The notes beneath the pieces were generated by a model. The model was not told the origin of the DNA. It worked only from the letters and a program-made list of their open reading frames with translations, and ran no database searches. From Planctomycetota bacterium (GTDB taxonomy: Bacteria > Planctomycetota > PLA2): a stretch of 64,000 nt of DNA. Location: NCBI GenBank assembly GCA_021776785.1, contig JAJFFF010000044.1:1-64000 (forward strand), given 5' to 3'. Position numbers and translations under genes: made by a program. Shown piece by piece: positions 17,506 to 26,634 of the stretch; the stretch's first letter is position 1, and every line of letters starts with the position of its first letter.

Positions 17506-18723
17506 ATGCGCCTATTTCTCGCCCTTTTGGTCCTCACGACCATCGCGCGCGCCGAGGTCAACTACGGCGAGCCCATCCGTCTTAAGATTCCGATCACCGG
17601 TGAGACGCGGAAGGGTTTTTTGTTCCTTCCGAAAGGCCTGAAAAAGGGCGCCACCGTTCCGTTGCTGGTTGCCATTCCCGACAAGGAGGGCAAGTCATCG
17701 CTCGAACTCGGGCAGTGGCAACAACAAGCGTACGACCATCGCTTCGCCGTCTTTAGCGTCGACGTAACGACCCCGAGTGTGAAGCGCCCCTGGCATTGGA
17801 AAGAGAAGCTACGGATTCAGCGCGACATGGAAGCTGTCATTGCCGGCATCGACGCGTGCATATCGGAAGCGAAGCAGGCGGAAGTCACGTTGGATCGTTC
17901 GGCCATTGTGATGACGGGTCACAGTGGCGGTTCGTACGTCGTTTTGTGGCTGGGTTTGCGACGGCCCGATCTGTTCTTGGGGATTTGCGGGCGGAGCTGC
18001 GTCTTCTTCAAGGAGACGCTGGATTTCGGCAAGTTCGAAAAAGTAGAACCCAACCACGACATGCCGATCTTTTTGTTTCACGGTGAGTTGGACGCGCCAC
18101 GTCCGCGCAAAGACACGCGCGTCGCCAAGGAGACGTTGGACAAGGCGGGATACAAAAACGTCGAACATCGCGTGATCGAAGGCATGAAGCATGAGCCCAA
18201 GCCGGATGTCTTTCTTGAGTGGTTTTACGCGCTTCTGAAACGGACGGCGAAAGGACGCAAGGAGGCCGGCAAGATCGCCGTAGAACTTGAGAAGCTGAAG
18301 CCTGACATCGAATCGAACAAGCCCGGCGTATTCGGCAAGGTGCAACGCCTCGCCGATCGTGAGAAGAAGGCCGGGTTCTCGGCCGGCGCGGTTACGGCGC
18401 TCGCCACGATCGAAGCGAAGGCGGATCGGGGCATGAAAGAAGCGGCCGCGCTTTTGGAAAACGGAAGCGTGTTCGAGGCCATCGAGCAATACAAGAAAGT
18501 CGAGAAGGAATTTAAGGGCCTAGACATCGCGAAGAAGGCGCGCAAGTACGCGACGAATCTTCGGAAGTCGAACGCTTTCAAGGCACACGAGATGCTGTTG
18601 AAAGCGCAGAAGCTCATCGACAAAGACAGGCACGAAAAGGCCGTCCCGATCCTCGAGAAAATCGTGGCGCAGTTTCCGGACACCAAAGCTGCCGGTCAAG
18701 CCAAGCTCCTTCTCAAGAACTAA
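17506..18723 (+). CDS. Secreted alpha/beta hydrolase with tetratricopeptide-like tail
   Basis: A 405-residue protein with signal peptide MRLFLALLVLTTIARA. Residues about 20-250 form an alpha/beta hydrolase of the esterase/feruloyl-esterase kind. The nucleophile elbow is GHSGG (Ser140), the acid is probably Asp196 in HGELDAPRP, and the His lies in EGMKHEPKPD (about 225). Residues about 250-405 are helical and Lys/Ala-rich with a TPR-like end (EKAVPILEKIVAQFPDTKAAGQAKLLL). ATG 17506 follows AGGAG at about ten bases; longer frames lack a signal peptide. It is likely periplasmic. The substrate is unknown. Confidence 0.82.
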   Translation: MRLFLALLVLTTIARAEVNYGEPIRLKIPITGETRKGFLFLPKGLKKGATVPLLVAIPDKEGKSSLELGQWQQQAYDHRFAVFSVDVTTPSVKRPWHWKEKLRIQRDMEAVIAGIDACISEAKQAEVTLDRSAIVMTGHSGGSYVVLWLGLRRPDLFLGICGRSCVFFKETLDFGKFEKVEPNHDMPIFLFHGELDAPRPRKDTRVAKETLDKAGYKNVEHRVIEGMKHEPKPDVFLEWFYALLKRTAKGRKEAGKIAVELEKLKPDIESNKPGVFGKVQRLADREKKAGFSAGAVTALATIEAKADRGMKEAAALLENGSVFEAIEQYKKVEKEFKGLDIAKKARKYATNLRKSNAFKAHEMLLKAQKLIDKDRHEKAVPILEKIVAQFPDTKAAGQAKLLLKN

Positions 18724-18737
18724 GCGAGGCCGCGTCC

Positions 18738-19916
18738 ATGGACGCGATCTACCGAAGCGATCTCAACCGCGCCGTCGCGCCTGCGGCCGACGGCGAATTC
18801 AAACCGCTCGCGCTGGGGCCGCTGCGCGTGTGGCCCCCTGTCGTACTCGCACCGATGGCCGGCGTCACGAACTACCCGTTCCGCACGATTTGTCGTCGGT
18901 ATGGCGCGGGGTTGTATGTCAGCGAGATGATCACCGCGCGTGCGCTGCTTGAAGATAATCGGCGCACGCTGCGAATTGCGGACTTCGGGCCGGATGAATC
19001 GCCGCGGAGCATGCAGCTTTACGGCGTCGACCCGGTCTCGCTCGGAGAGGCCACGCGGCGGCTGGTCGGCGAGGGCCGCGTCGACCACATCGACATGAAC
19101 TTTGGATGCCCGGTTCGAAAAGTGACGTCGAAGGGCGGCGGCTCCGCGATTCCGGCCAAACCGCGCCTGCTTGCGGATCTGGTACGTGCCGCCGTGACCA
19201 ACGCGAGCGACGTCCCCGTCACGATCAAGTTTCGCATCGGCATCAACGAGGACGTCATCACGTACCGCGATGCCGGACGCATCGGCGAGGAAGAGGGCTG
19301 CGTCGCGGTGGGACTCCACGCACGCACCGCCGCGCAGCTCTACGACGGCGAGGCGCGATGGGACGCGATCGCGGACCTGAAGTCGCGCGTTTCCATTCCC
19401 GTTCTCGGCAACGGTGACATTTGGGAAGCGCACGACGCGTTACGCATGATGCGGCAAACCGGATGCGACGGCGTGATCGTTGGCCGCGGCTGTCTGGGGC
19501 GACCGTGGCTCTTCCGCGACCTAGCCGACGTCTTCAACGGCCGTGAGCCACAAAACCCGCCCGCCTACGGCGAGGTCATCGATCTCCTGCTTGAGCACGC
19601 CGCGCTGGTCTGCTCCTGGTTTGGTGAATTCAGCGGCATGCTGCAGATGCGCAAGTTCGCCACTTGGTACACCAAGAGTTTTCCCGGTGGGTCGACACTG
19701 CGACGCGTCGTCACCCAGGTAAAGACGCTCCAGGAACTGCGCGACGCCGTCGAACACATCGACCGCGATCAACCGTTTCCTCCCGCCGGCATGCGCGTCA
19801 AACGCGGCAAACGAAGCGGAACCCAAAAGGTCGCACTCCCCCACGGCTACCTCGACGACCGAAGCGACAACACCCCGCCCAGCAAAGAAGCCGAAAGCAA
19901 AGCCAGCGGCGGCTAA
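18738..19916 (+). CDS. dusB: tRNA-dihydrouridine synthase
   Basis: A 392-residue FMN-dependent enzyme that reduces uridines in tRNA to dihydrouridine with NADPH. The TIM-barrel start APMAGVTNYPFR (38-49), catalytic Cys124 in MNFGCPV, and the FMN-binding GNGDI and VIVGRGCLGRPW motifs are all present. The C-terminal helical domain (about 280-350) is normal. The last 35 residues are a basic, low-complexity tail. DusB is the best subfamily guess. It starts 14 bases after the hydrolase gene and ends six bases before hairpin element A. Confidence 0.9.
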   Translation: MDAIYRSDLNRAVAPAADGEFKPLALGPLRVWPPVVLAPMAGVTNYPFRTICRRYGAGLYVSEMITARALLEDNRRTLRIADFGPDESPRSMQLYGVDPVSLGEATRRLVGEGRVDHIDMNFGCPVRKVTSKGGGSAIPAKPRLLADLVRAAVTNASDVPVTIKFRIGINEDVITYRDAGRIGEEEGCVAVGLHARTAAQLYDGEARWDAIADLKSRVSIPVLGNGDIWEAHDALRMMRQTGCDGVIVGRGCLGRPWLFRDLADVFNGREPQNPPAYGEVIDLLLEHAALVCSWFGEFSGMLQMRKFATWYTKSFPGGSTLRRVVTQVKTLQELRDAVEHIDRDQPFPPAGMRVKRGKRSGTQKVALPHGYLDDRSDNTPPSKEAESKASGG

Positions 19917-19921
19917 CACCT

Positions 19922-20191
19922 CCAATGCGGTACCGGTACCCAATGCGGTACCGGGTTGGATTTTTTCTATTCTAACGTGTTGTCACAACGCGGTTTAAGA
20001 CGGCAAGGTGCGGCATTTGTGCCGCATTTCGAGGCTCAAAACGCGCATTTTTGGTCGTCTCAAGCCCGGGGGGCTCTCCAGAGCCCAAAAGTGCGGCAAA
20101 ATTGCCGCAGAGAGCCGCCATAAACTGCTTTTAAATAACGACTTAGGACGGCGCGACAGCGAACCCGGTACCGCCTTGGGTTGATTTTTTT
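19922..20191. repeat. Hairpin element A with terminal inverted repeats
   Basis: The termini are CCCAATGCGGTACCGGGTT (19939-19957) and its inverse AACCCGGTACCGCCTTGGG (20162-20180), each followed on the plus strand by GGATTTTTT or GATTTTTT. A partial duplicate of the left terminus precedes it (19922-19940). Inside are two strong hairpins: TGCGGCA-tttg-TGCCGCA (20009-20026) and TGCGGCAAAATTGCCGCA (20092-20109). No coding capacity. It sits between the converging dusB and methyltransferase genes, supplies the latter's last codons, and could terminate transcription. Element B at 33.7 kb is the same kind. Confidence 0.8.
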
Positions 20192-20898
20192 AGGATTGTT
20201 GCTTGGCTTCCTGGGGCTCGGGATTTTTGTTTGTAGGTTCGGTTGAACGTAGCGGCTCTTTGGAACGAGCCCTCCAAGTGGAGGAGATCGTCGATCTCCC
20301 GGTTGGTGTAGGTCCTCATCGGGAAGACGTCGTCGACAATGTCCGCGTTCTTTGAACGCGTGTCCGTCAGGATCGCGCGCACGGTTTCGATTCGCGTCGT
20401 GGGGTCCGCATCACCGAGACCGTACACCTCCGCATGCACACCGTTTTGCGTCCAGATGGAACGCGACACGTCGCTCGGCAGGTCACCCGTGACGTCGAAA
20501 CCGAGAACGTAGACGCCGCCGGGTCGCAACACGCGCGCGACTTCGCGAAGATGGCGCAGCGCCGCGTCGTGGGTAAGCAAGTGGCGAAACGAGTCGATCA
20601 GCGCGAACGCAAAATCGAAGGAACGATCCGCCAATCCCAACGCGGTGACGTCGCCGCGCAAGACGGAACCGCGCGTCCGAGCGAGCTCCAACATGGACGG
20701 GTTGCAGTCGACACCAACGACGGCGCCGGGCCAATCGGCCCAAAGGCGTCCGGTTCCGCAGAACGGCTCGAGCGTCCGCGCGGGCGCGCCGCGCCCGTGT
20801 TCGGTGCTCGCAGACAGCAAGAACGTACGCTCCGTGGTCGGGTCCCACGAAAACGCTCGGTCATATAGGCTCGCGCGGTCATACCAAGTCACGCGCAT
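20143..20898 (-). CDS. Class I SAM-dependent methyltransferase
   Basis: A 251-residue cytoplasmic enzyme. It has SAM motif I LEPFCGTGRL (about 43-52), VVGVDCNPSML (motif II), RGDVTALGLADRSFDFAFALIDSFRH (motifs III-IV) and EVARVLRPGGVYVLGFD (motif post-I/V). It is most like ubiE/bioC-type methyltransferases of unknown substrate. The last 15 or so residues (KKSTQGGTGFAVAPS) are encoded by the right end of hairpin element A, so the original C-terminus may have been replaced or extended. The 29-base gap to the divergent gene at 20928 must hold both start regions. Confidence 0.82.
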   Translation of the reverse strand: MRVTWYDRASLYDRAFSWDPTTERTFLLSASTEHGRGAPARTLEPFCGTGRLWADWPGAVVGVDCNPSMLELARTRGSVLRGDVTALGLADRSFDFAFALIDSFRHLLTHDAALRHLREVARVLRPGGVYVLGFDVTGDLPSDVSRSIWTQNGVHAEVYGLGDADPTTRIETVRAILTDTRSKNADIVDDVFPMRTYTNREIDDLLHLEGSFQRAATFNRTYKQKSRAPGSQATILKKSTQGGTGFAVAPS

Positions 20899-20927
20899 AG
20901 TATGAACCGCTGCGGTAGGATGAACGA

Positions 20928-21698
20928 ATGCCGGAACGCGGCGCTGGTGGGTTCATGAACATTCAAACGCTGAAAAGGTTCCACGCGATCGCCATCGTAG
21001 TCCTCGCGTTAGCGCCCATTTCCGCGGGCGAGGACGGCGGCGAAGAGAAACCTCAGGTCACGCCGGGTATCGTGCCGCTCGATGACGTTCCGCCGGGAAC
21101 GCTCAAGGTTCACGTCACCCAGGGCGACGAAACGGTAGCGCTCAAGACGTTTCTGGACGCGCACGCGAAACACAAACAGGGCGCAACCGTCGCCGCGCGA
21201 CGCGGTTACATGGCGTTTTTGGGTATGCCCGGCCGTCACCTTTTGCCGGAGCGCTATCGGGTGATGGCGAAGGCGCGCCTAGAAGCCATGGACCGAGCAG
21301 CGGACCGCGCGTTCGAAGCCGCGGCGCAGCTCTACAAAAAAGACGGGAAAGCGGGACTCGCCGCGTTGACCGAGGTTGCCGAGAAGTTCAAGGGTCTCCC
21401 GTCCGCGACGCGCGCGAACGGGATCGTGCAAAGCGATGAACTGAAACGAGGCATCGCGCGCGCGCAGGCGTTGGCCAAAACGGACCGCAAGAACGCCGTC
21501 AAAACTCTCGAACCCATCATCCGCCGCTGCGCCGACGCGGTGTACCTCTACAAGGCGAAGTCACTACTGCTCGAATGGGGCGGACCCGACTTGCGCACAC
21601 CCGAAGAACGGTTGGATGGCTCCAACGACGACGACGAAATCGATGAAGGCGACGACGATGACGACGGCGAACCGGTCATCGAAGTGGGCGACGGCTAG
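20928..21698 (+). CDS. Secreted protein of unknown function
   Basis: A 256-residue protein. A signal peptide spans about residues 10-33 (LKRFHAIAIVVLALAPISAG). Residues about 60-225 are helical and Lys/Ala-rich (KKDGKAGLAALTEVAEKFKGLPS), resembling the tail of the hydrolase at 17506. The C-terminus is a run of Asp and Glu (DDDEIDEGDDDDDGE). No family was recognised. ATG 20928 follows TAGGAT; ATG 20955 is a possible alternative. Its stop overlaps the end of the converging membrane-protein gene by 23 bases. Confidence 0.65.
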   Translation: MPERGAGGFMNIQTLKRFHAIAIVVLALAPISAGEDGGEEKPQVTPGIVPLDDVPPGTLKVHVTQGDETVALKTFLDAHAKHKQGATVAARRGYMAFLGMPGRHLLPERYRVMAKARLEAMDRAADRAFEAAAQLYKKDGKAGLAALTEVAEKFKGLPSATRANGIVQSDELKRGIARAQALAKTDRKNAVKTLEPIIRRCADAVYLYKAKSLLLEWGGPDLRTPEERLDGSNDDDEIDEGDDDDDGEPVIEVGDG

Positions 21699-23604
21699 GA
21701 TCTGCCGACGAGCTCTCCGCGGTCATGCGCCGTTTGGTACCAACGCGCATGGCGAGCACGACCAAGAGTGCGGCCGTGGCCGCCAACTCCAGCGCGCAGA
21801 CAGCGTCCGTGTACAACGCGGGCGCCATGATCCAAGCCGACGGCGCGCCGACCGCGAGCGCGAGCCACGCGCCAAAACCGCGGACGGTCACGGCGGCCGC
21901 CGCTGCCACACCGAGCGGCAAGATCGGAGCGGCCGAACCGCGCCAGGCTCCGTAAAGGAGAACCGCCGCGCCACCGACCGCGACAGCGAGCACGGCCGAC
22001 GGCGTGGGTGCACCACGCGTCGGCGCGACAACACCGAACGCGACGGCAAAGCCAAACGCTAAAAACGCAACGCATCCGGCCGCCAGCGACCAACGCCAGA
22101 GCGCACGCTGCCCCGCGGTGCGCGCCAACCGTGCACCGACAACGGCGCCGGCGTCGTCCGACGCAACCGGACCGTAGATCCACAAGACGGCATCGCCCGA
22201 TTGCGTGGTCGTACGCTCGCGAACCGCGCGCGGTAAGTAAGGCTTTGTGACCGCCGCCGCCCGCGCCAACCGCCCCCACTTCGCGCGTTCCGCAGCGTCC
22301 AACGCACCGCGTTGATAGCGGGAAGCGCGTTGAAAGATCAAGCGAATGCGCCGCGCGGTCGAACTGTCAACCGGCGGCGGCAAGAGTGCAAGCTCGCCCT
22401 GCATGGGACCCCACAAACGCTCGCGGCCACGCGCCGCAACATCTTGCAACGCGGCACGGGAACCCAGCGCGACCGCCGGCTCAAAACGAACCGCGTCGGG
22501 CAGGGCGACATCCGCGCGAACTCCATTCGCGCCGAGCGCCAAGAAGCCCGCGAGCACCAACGTGCTAATCGCCGCGGGTCGAACCGAAACCGCGGGACGC
22601 GCGCGCGGCGGCGATCCATGCGCCCGCGCGTCAAACCAAGCGTCAAGCCAGGTTCCGACGACGTGCACGGCAAGCGCGCCGCCCGCCAAGATCCCGACGC
22701 GCCCGAGCGACGGGGCGGCGGACCACTCGCCGATGGGCCACAGCCAAAAAAGAGCCCACGCGGCCGGCGCGCCGCCCGCGAAGACGATCACCGCCGCCAA
22801 AACGGACCACGGATCGACATGTCCGTACGCCACGCCCGCGCCGGGCCCGCCGGCCCCACTCAGCGTCCCGACGACCCCCAAGAGCGCGAGCCCGGTCAGC
22901 GTCGCAGCCAGATCCCGAAGTGAGCGCGCGCGCCTGCGAAGTGCAAGAAATCCCACCAAGACGGCGCCCGCGAGCGACACCAGAAGGCCGCGTGTGACCG
23001 GCTTTCGCCGCGCGTCTTCGTCAAGGCGAGCGACCGTTTCTCCTGACATCCGCACGTCCGGGACGATTTCGCGCATCATCCGGCGTGTGGGTTCGGCATC
23101 GACCCATGCACCGCGCCGGTCCTTCGCCAGCATCACGTCGCAACGATAGGGCCCGCTCGCATCCCGGAACAGGAGTTCCACAGGCGGGCGCTCCGGCAAG
23201 TCCGACAGGATACTGTCCAATTCCGCGACAGATGGGCGACGTCGCAACTGCCGCTCCAGAGCCGCCACATCGGCGCTGGCAGCGCGCGTGAGCAACGCAT
23301 CTGCAAACGCGCTCCCGACATTGCGTGGATCGAGTACCGCCCGCCAAGGTCGACCACGCGCGTTCCGCAAGCGCGTGACCGCATCCGGATCGTCGGATCG
23401 AACCCGAATCGCATCCAGGACGGGTAGCTCGCGGCGCGCCTCTTCAAAACCGGCGTGAGACGATGCCGGCTCCATGCGCACGGCGCGCGTCTCGACGCTC
23501 AAGAACAGGGCCGCGACAAACGCCGCGGCCACGGTGACAACCAACGAAACTATTTCGCGGGCATCCCGCTGCGGGCGAGCGGGAACCACGCTGCGGTCGA
23601 TCAT
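21676..23604 (-). CDS. Large polytopic membrane protein of unknown function
   Basis: A 642-residue protein. It has one N-terminal membrane helix (about 20-38), a charged periplasmic or cytoplasmic domain (about 40-205), and a cluster of about four helices (about 210-340). These are followed by a further helix, a second soluble domain (about 375-490) and a final group of about five helices ending near residue 625. It is very rich in Ala and Arg. No family was recognised. Its start overlaps the stop of the lipoprotein gene at 23601 by four bases, so the two form an operon and may act together in the envelope. Confidence 0.65.
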   Translation of the reverse strand: MIDRSVVPARPQRDAREIVSLVVTVAAAFVAALFLSVETRAVRMEPASSHAGFEEARRELPVLDAIRVRSDDPDAVTRLRNARGRPWRAVLDPRNVGSAFADALLTRAASADVAALERQLRRRPSVAELDSILSDLPERPPVELLFRDASGPYRCDVMLAKDRRGAWVDAEPTRRMMREIVPDVRMSGETVARLDEDARRKPVTRGLLVSLAGAVLVGFLALRRRARSLRDLAATLTGLALLGVVGTLSGAGGPGAGVAYGHVDPWSVLAAVIVFAGGAPAAWALFWLWPIGEWSAAPSLGRVGILAGGALAVHVVGTWLDAWFDARAHGSPPRARPAVSVRPAAISTLVLAGFLALGANGVRADVALPDAVRFEPAVALGSRAALQDVAARGRERLWGPMQGELALLPPPVDSSTARRIRLIFQRASRYQRGALDAAERAKWGRLARAAAVTKPYLPRAVRERTTTQSGDAVLWIYGPVASDDAGAVVGARLARTAGQRALWRWSLAAGCVAFLAFGFAVAFGVVAPTRGAPTPSAVLAVAVGGAAVLLYGAWRGSAAPILPLGVAAAAAVTVRGFGAWLALAVGAPSAWIMAPALYTDAVCALELAATAALLVVLAMRVGTKRRMTAESSSADPSRRPLR

Positions 23605-24131
23605 TCCTGCGCGGGCGGAAGCTCCGGCAGGCGTTGGATCAGCAGGTCGGCAATGGCTTCCGCCGCCGCATCAAAATCTTGAAGGCCCGCTCTCTCGCTT
23701 ACCAAGAAGGCGTAGTCGGTGAACCCGCACGACCACAAGATTTCACCGGTCTTGTGCCGCATCGTCGCGACGCCGTCGCCTGCAAAGTACGACGTTCCGC
23801 GCACAGACTTCCATCGCGTCAGCGAAACCTCGAGCGTCGCGTCCCATTCGAGACCGGCCGGATCAAAGCGACCGTCGGTCGAAACGCGAGCATCGACAAC
23901 GGACAGTTTGAACGGCGAATAACGCTTCGCGAACAACCGCTCGTACACGGCCCGACGCAACGTCGCACGCATGCTCGAACTCGACGCCGCGACGGGCGTC
24001 ACCGCCAGCGCGACGGGCCGGAACTTATCGAACTCCGGATGCTCTTTGGTATCGATTCGACCTTCCGGGACCTCTTGGGTGCTCTTGCACGCTCCCAGGA
24101 TCACCAGCGCTAACAGGACTACACTCCGCAT
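23601..24131 (-). CDS. Lipoprotein of unknown function
   Basis: A 176-residue protein with a lipoprotein signal (MRSVVLLALVILGAC; lipid-carrying Cys15). The mature part has alternating strands and helices. A central section (AVTPVAASSSSMRATLRRAVYERL) recalls small outer-membrane lipoproteins that assist envelope assembly, but no family can be named. It is the first gene of a two-gene operon with the 642-residue membrane protein. The 243-base gap upstream faces the pseudopilin operon and should hold divergent promoters. Confidence 0.7.
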   Translation of the reverse strand: MRSVVLLALVILGACKSTQEVPEGRIDTKEHPEFDKFRPVALAVTPVAASSSSMRATLRRAVYERLFAKRYSPFKLSVVDARVSTDGRFDPAGLEWDATLEVSLTRWKSVRGTSYFAGDGVATMRHKTGEILWSCGFTDYAFLVSERAGLQDFDAAAEAIADLLIQRLPELPPAQE

Positions 24132-24374
24132 AGCCTTGGATTCTAAACCCCAAGACCCAGGGGAACAACCGCTCGTAACGCCCTAGATCTGGTAGGAGCG
24201 GCCGAGATTTCCGTTTTTTCGCGAGCCATCCCCGACCTGAGACACAGCACCCGGCCTACGAAGCGAGTTTTGCCGCGCGGAACGCGCCACCCGCCAACCG
24301 CGCGGTTGCGGGCGCGAAGCGCTGTGATATCGCTCTTGGGAGAGGCCCGCGCGTTGCGTGCGCGGGAGATTCAC

Positions 24375-24656
24375 ATGAAACGACTGCATGGATTCGCTGG
24401 AATCCTGCTGATCGCGCTCGCCGTCGGCTGGTGGTTCACCGCCGACGACGCCCAGGAAGCGCCGTCAGATTCCACGCGACGCGCCCAACCGCGGCGCCAA
24501 TTGGATCGAGAGTTTTTGCGTGCCAACTGGGACACGACGCCCGTCGATTCCACACGCGACGAACCGGCGGAGAACATCGCCGACAAAAAGCCGGCACGCC
24601 TGCAAGGCGCCGGTGTCGTCACGTTCGTCGCCCCCAAGAACAGAGTGAACCGATGA
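24375..24656 (+). CDS. Small membrane-anchored protein of the pseudopilin operon
   Basis: A 93-residue protein with one N-terminal membrane helix (about 5-22) and a short, charged periplasmic tail. No family was recognised. ATG 24375 follows GGGAG. The stop overlaps the first pseudopilin start (ATGA), making it the head of a four-gene operon. It could be a GspC-like or assembly helper, but nothing in the sequence proves that. Confidence 0.6.
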   Translation: MKRLHGFAGILLIALAVGWWFTADDAQEAPSDSTRRAQPRRQLDREFLRANWDTTPVDSTRDEPAENIADKKPARLQGAGVVTFVAPKNRVNR

Positions 24657-25123
24657 AACGTGACGCCGGATTCACGCTGCTCGAAGTGCTCCTGACCATG
24701 GGCGTTCTCGCGGTAATCACACTGTCGATCGCAACCGGGATCGGCACCGGCCACACTGCGTCGCGACGGCTGGAACGCGAGGTCGTCCTCCTAAGTCGCG
24801 CGCAAGAAATGCTGGAGCAATTGCGCGCCATCCCGTTTGGTTCCGCGACGGACCCCGCGGCAACCGCGGGCGAGCTCACCGAGTTCTTTGACGAGGACGG
24901 CGACTACGGCTCCGTCACCTTGAAAAAAATTGAAGCGTTTGGAACACCGCAGTTCGAGAACGCCGGCTTCCCCGTGCCCGGGCTGTGGCGCGTGATCATT
25001 GATGCGGATCTCAACGGGGATGGCGACGTGACCGACGCCGATGAGGGCAGAGCCGATCTCGTGCGCATTCTGATCTTGCACGAAGGGCGCTTACTCGCAC
25101 GAAGCGTGCGTTACGGAGGTTGA
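24653..25123 (+). CDS. Type IV pilin-like pseudopilin (GspI/PilV type)
   Basis: A 156-residue protein with a class III signal: MKRDAG then FTLLEVLLTMGVLAVITLS, cut by prepilin peptidase before Phe, with Glu5 of the mature form present. The globular part holds an EF-hand-like loop DLNGDGDVTDADEG that may bind calcium, as in some major pseudopilins. It lies second in an operon of prepilin-like genes and is translationally coupled to the preceding gene. It probably forms part of a short pseudopilus tip. Confidence 0.82.
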   Translation: MKRDAGFTLLEVLLTMGVLAVITLSIATGIGTGHTASRRLEREVVLLSRAQEMLEQLRAIPFGSATDPAATAGELTEFFDEDGDYGSVTLKKIEAFGTPQFENAGFPVPGLWRVIIDADLNGDGDVTDADEGRADLVRILILHEGRLLARSVRYGG

Positions 25124-25125
25124 CC

Positions 25126-26634
25126 TTGTCTCATCAAAGACACCGAGCCCGCGACCGCGGCTACTTACTCCTTGCGATCTTGCCGTTGGCCGTCATTGTC
25201 GGCGGATTTGTGCTGCTGACGACGACGTCGGCCCGCGCGTACTTGGAAGAGCACGACACCCGTCGCTACCAGACCTCCGCGATCAACGACGCCAACGCCG
25301 CATTGGCGGTGGCGCAAGCGCGGATCCAAGCGTCGGCGTACGAGGCTAACCAAAACGTGGTCATGCGTGACGCCGTGGCCGAAAACGACCCGACAGGGCA
25401 CGTCAACAGCGAGGGCGAGGCGGTCAAGGTCCTCGTCGTTCGCGAACGGTCCGAAGTTTGGATCTCACGCATCGCCAACGGCTGGTATCAGCTCGACGCC
25501 GTTGCGAGTTTCGGGGGACGGCGCGCGCACATTCGCACACAGGTGCGTGAACGCGATCCGTTCTCGCGATTCAGCGCCTTCGTGAACAGCCATCCGATCG
25601 GGATCGGCGGGAAGCCGAAGGGCGACATCCACGCGAATCGCGTTGTGCAGTTGTTCTTTCAAGACGGTGAGTACGAGGACTTTGTGTCCGCGCGCGACGG
25701 CTTCGAGTGGCTCGTCGGCGCCACGCCGGAGAACACGACGTTTCTCGGCGGGTCCGACGATGGGCACGCCGAAATCGCGATGCCGGACGTCAACACGATC
25801 ACGTCGCTCGCTGCCCACTCGGACGGGGCGCTCGACTCTCTTCTCGGGAGCGACGACGCCAGTGACTTCGATATTGCGGTCACTCTCCACGGCGACTACT
25901 ACGACATCGTCGCGACGCCGAAGGACGGAACGGATCCAAGAATTGCGGTCGGCGTCTCGTTTCCCGAGGCGGGCGTGTTGTACTTCGATGCGGACATCGC
26001 CTCGCTAGAGGGAACGCTCAACGAACGCATCACGGTTGCTTCAACCGGATCGATCACGCTCACCGGGAGCATTCGTTACATCGATGCGGACGGCGATCCG
26101 ATCTACCAAAACGGTCTTTCGTCTGATCCCGAGAACGAGCCGTACGTGCCGAACCCGGCCTACGACGGGAACGCGGCGCTAGGCGTCGTCGCGAACGGCT
26201 CCATTCTGTATCACGACGACCTGCCGAGCACGGTCGAGTTCAACGGCGTGTTTTTCAGCGCGACGGATCGGTTCGGGCTCCCCGGACTCACGTTCACCAG
26301 CGACGGACGGTACGCGACGGGTTACGACGAGGACTTTCAAAAGGATTCGTTCCGTCGCTTGGGCGGAATCATCTCGGACAAGCGCATCGTATCCACGGTC
26401 GTGAACAGCAACGGCGATGTACTGAGCGGTTTTCAGCACGGCGCGAGCGTGTACGACGAACGTCTGCGCGCGGAACCGCCGCCGCATTTTCTGGCCATCG
26501 ATCGCCCCGTGTTTCGCGGGTACCGCATCCTTTCCGGCGCCGTCCCCGGTGCGACGACGGACGGGACGGGGTGGAAGCTTGTCGATACGCCGATCGGCGC
26601 GTACGAACGCGCGAACACCGTGGTGACGCCGTGA
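25126..26634 (+). CDS. PilX-like pilus-assembly protein
   Basis: A 502-residue protein with a basic N-terminus and one membrane helix (about residues 14-37, GYLLLAILPLAVIVGGFVLL), then a long periplasmic beta-rich domain. The layout fits the PilX_N/GspK-like, non-canonical members of type IV pilus operons. TTG 25126 is preferred because GGAGG (25115-25119) lies six bases upstream; TTG 25120 directly abuts it. Position between two canonical prepilins argues for a role in the same fibre. No adhesion motif was recognised in the large C-terminal part. Confidence 0.65.
   Translation: MSHQRHRARDRGYLLLAILPLAVIVGGFVLLTTTSARAYLEEHDTRRYQTSAINDANAALAVAQARIQASAYEANQNVVMRDAVAENDPTGHVNSEGEAVKVLVVRERSEVWISRIANGWYQLDAVASFGGRRAHIRTQVRERDPFSRFSAFVNSHPIGIGGKPKGDIHANRVVQLFFQDGEYEDFVSARDGFEWLVGATPENTTFLGGSDDGHAEIAMPDVNTITSLAAHSDGALDSLLGSDDASDFDIAVTLHGDYYDIVATPKDGTDPRIAVGVSFPEAGVLYFDADIASLEGTLNERITVASTGSITLTGSIRYIDADGDPIYQNGLSSDPENEPYVPNPAYDGNAALGVVANGSILYHDDLPSTVEFNGVFFSATDRFGLPGLTFTSDGRYATGYDEDFQKDSFRRLGGIISDKRIVSTVVNSNGDVLSGFQHGASVYDERLRAEPPPHFLAIDRPVFRGYRILSGAVPGATTDGTGWKLVDTPIGAYERANTVVTP

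Noticed and set aside
21725..23722. Several plus-strand open frames opposite the 642-residue membrane protein
   Set aside because: Arg/Ala/Pro-rich shadows without start signals; the minus-strand frame is coupled to a lipoprotein gene and shows clear membrane helices.
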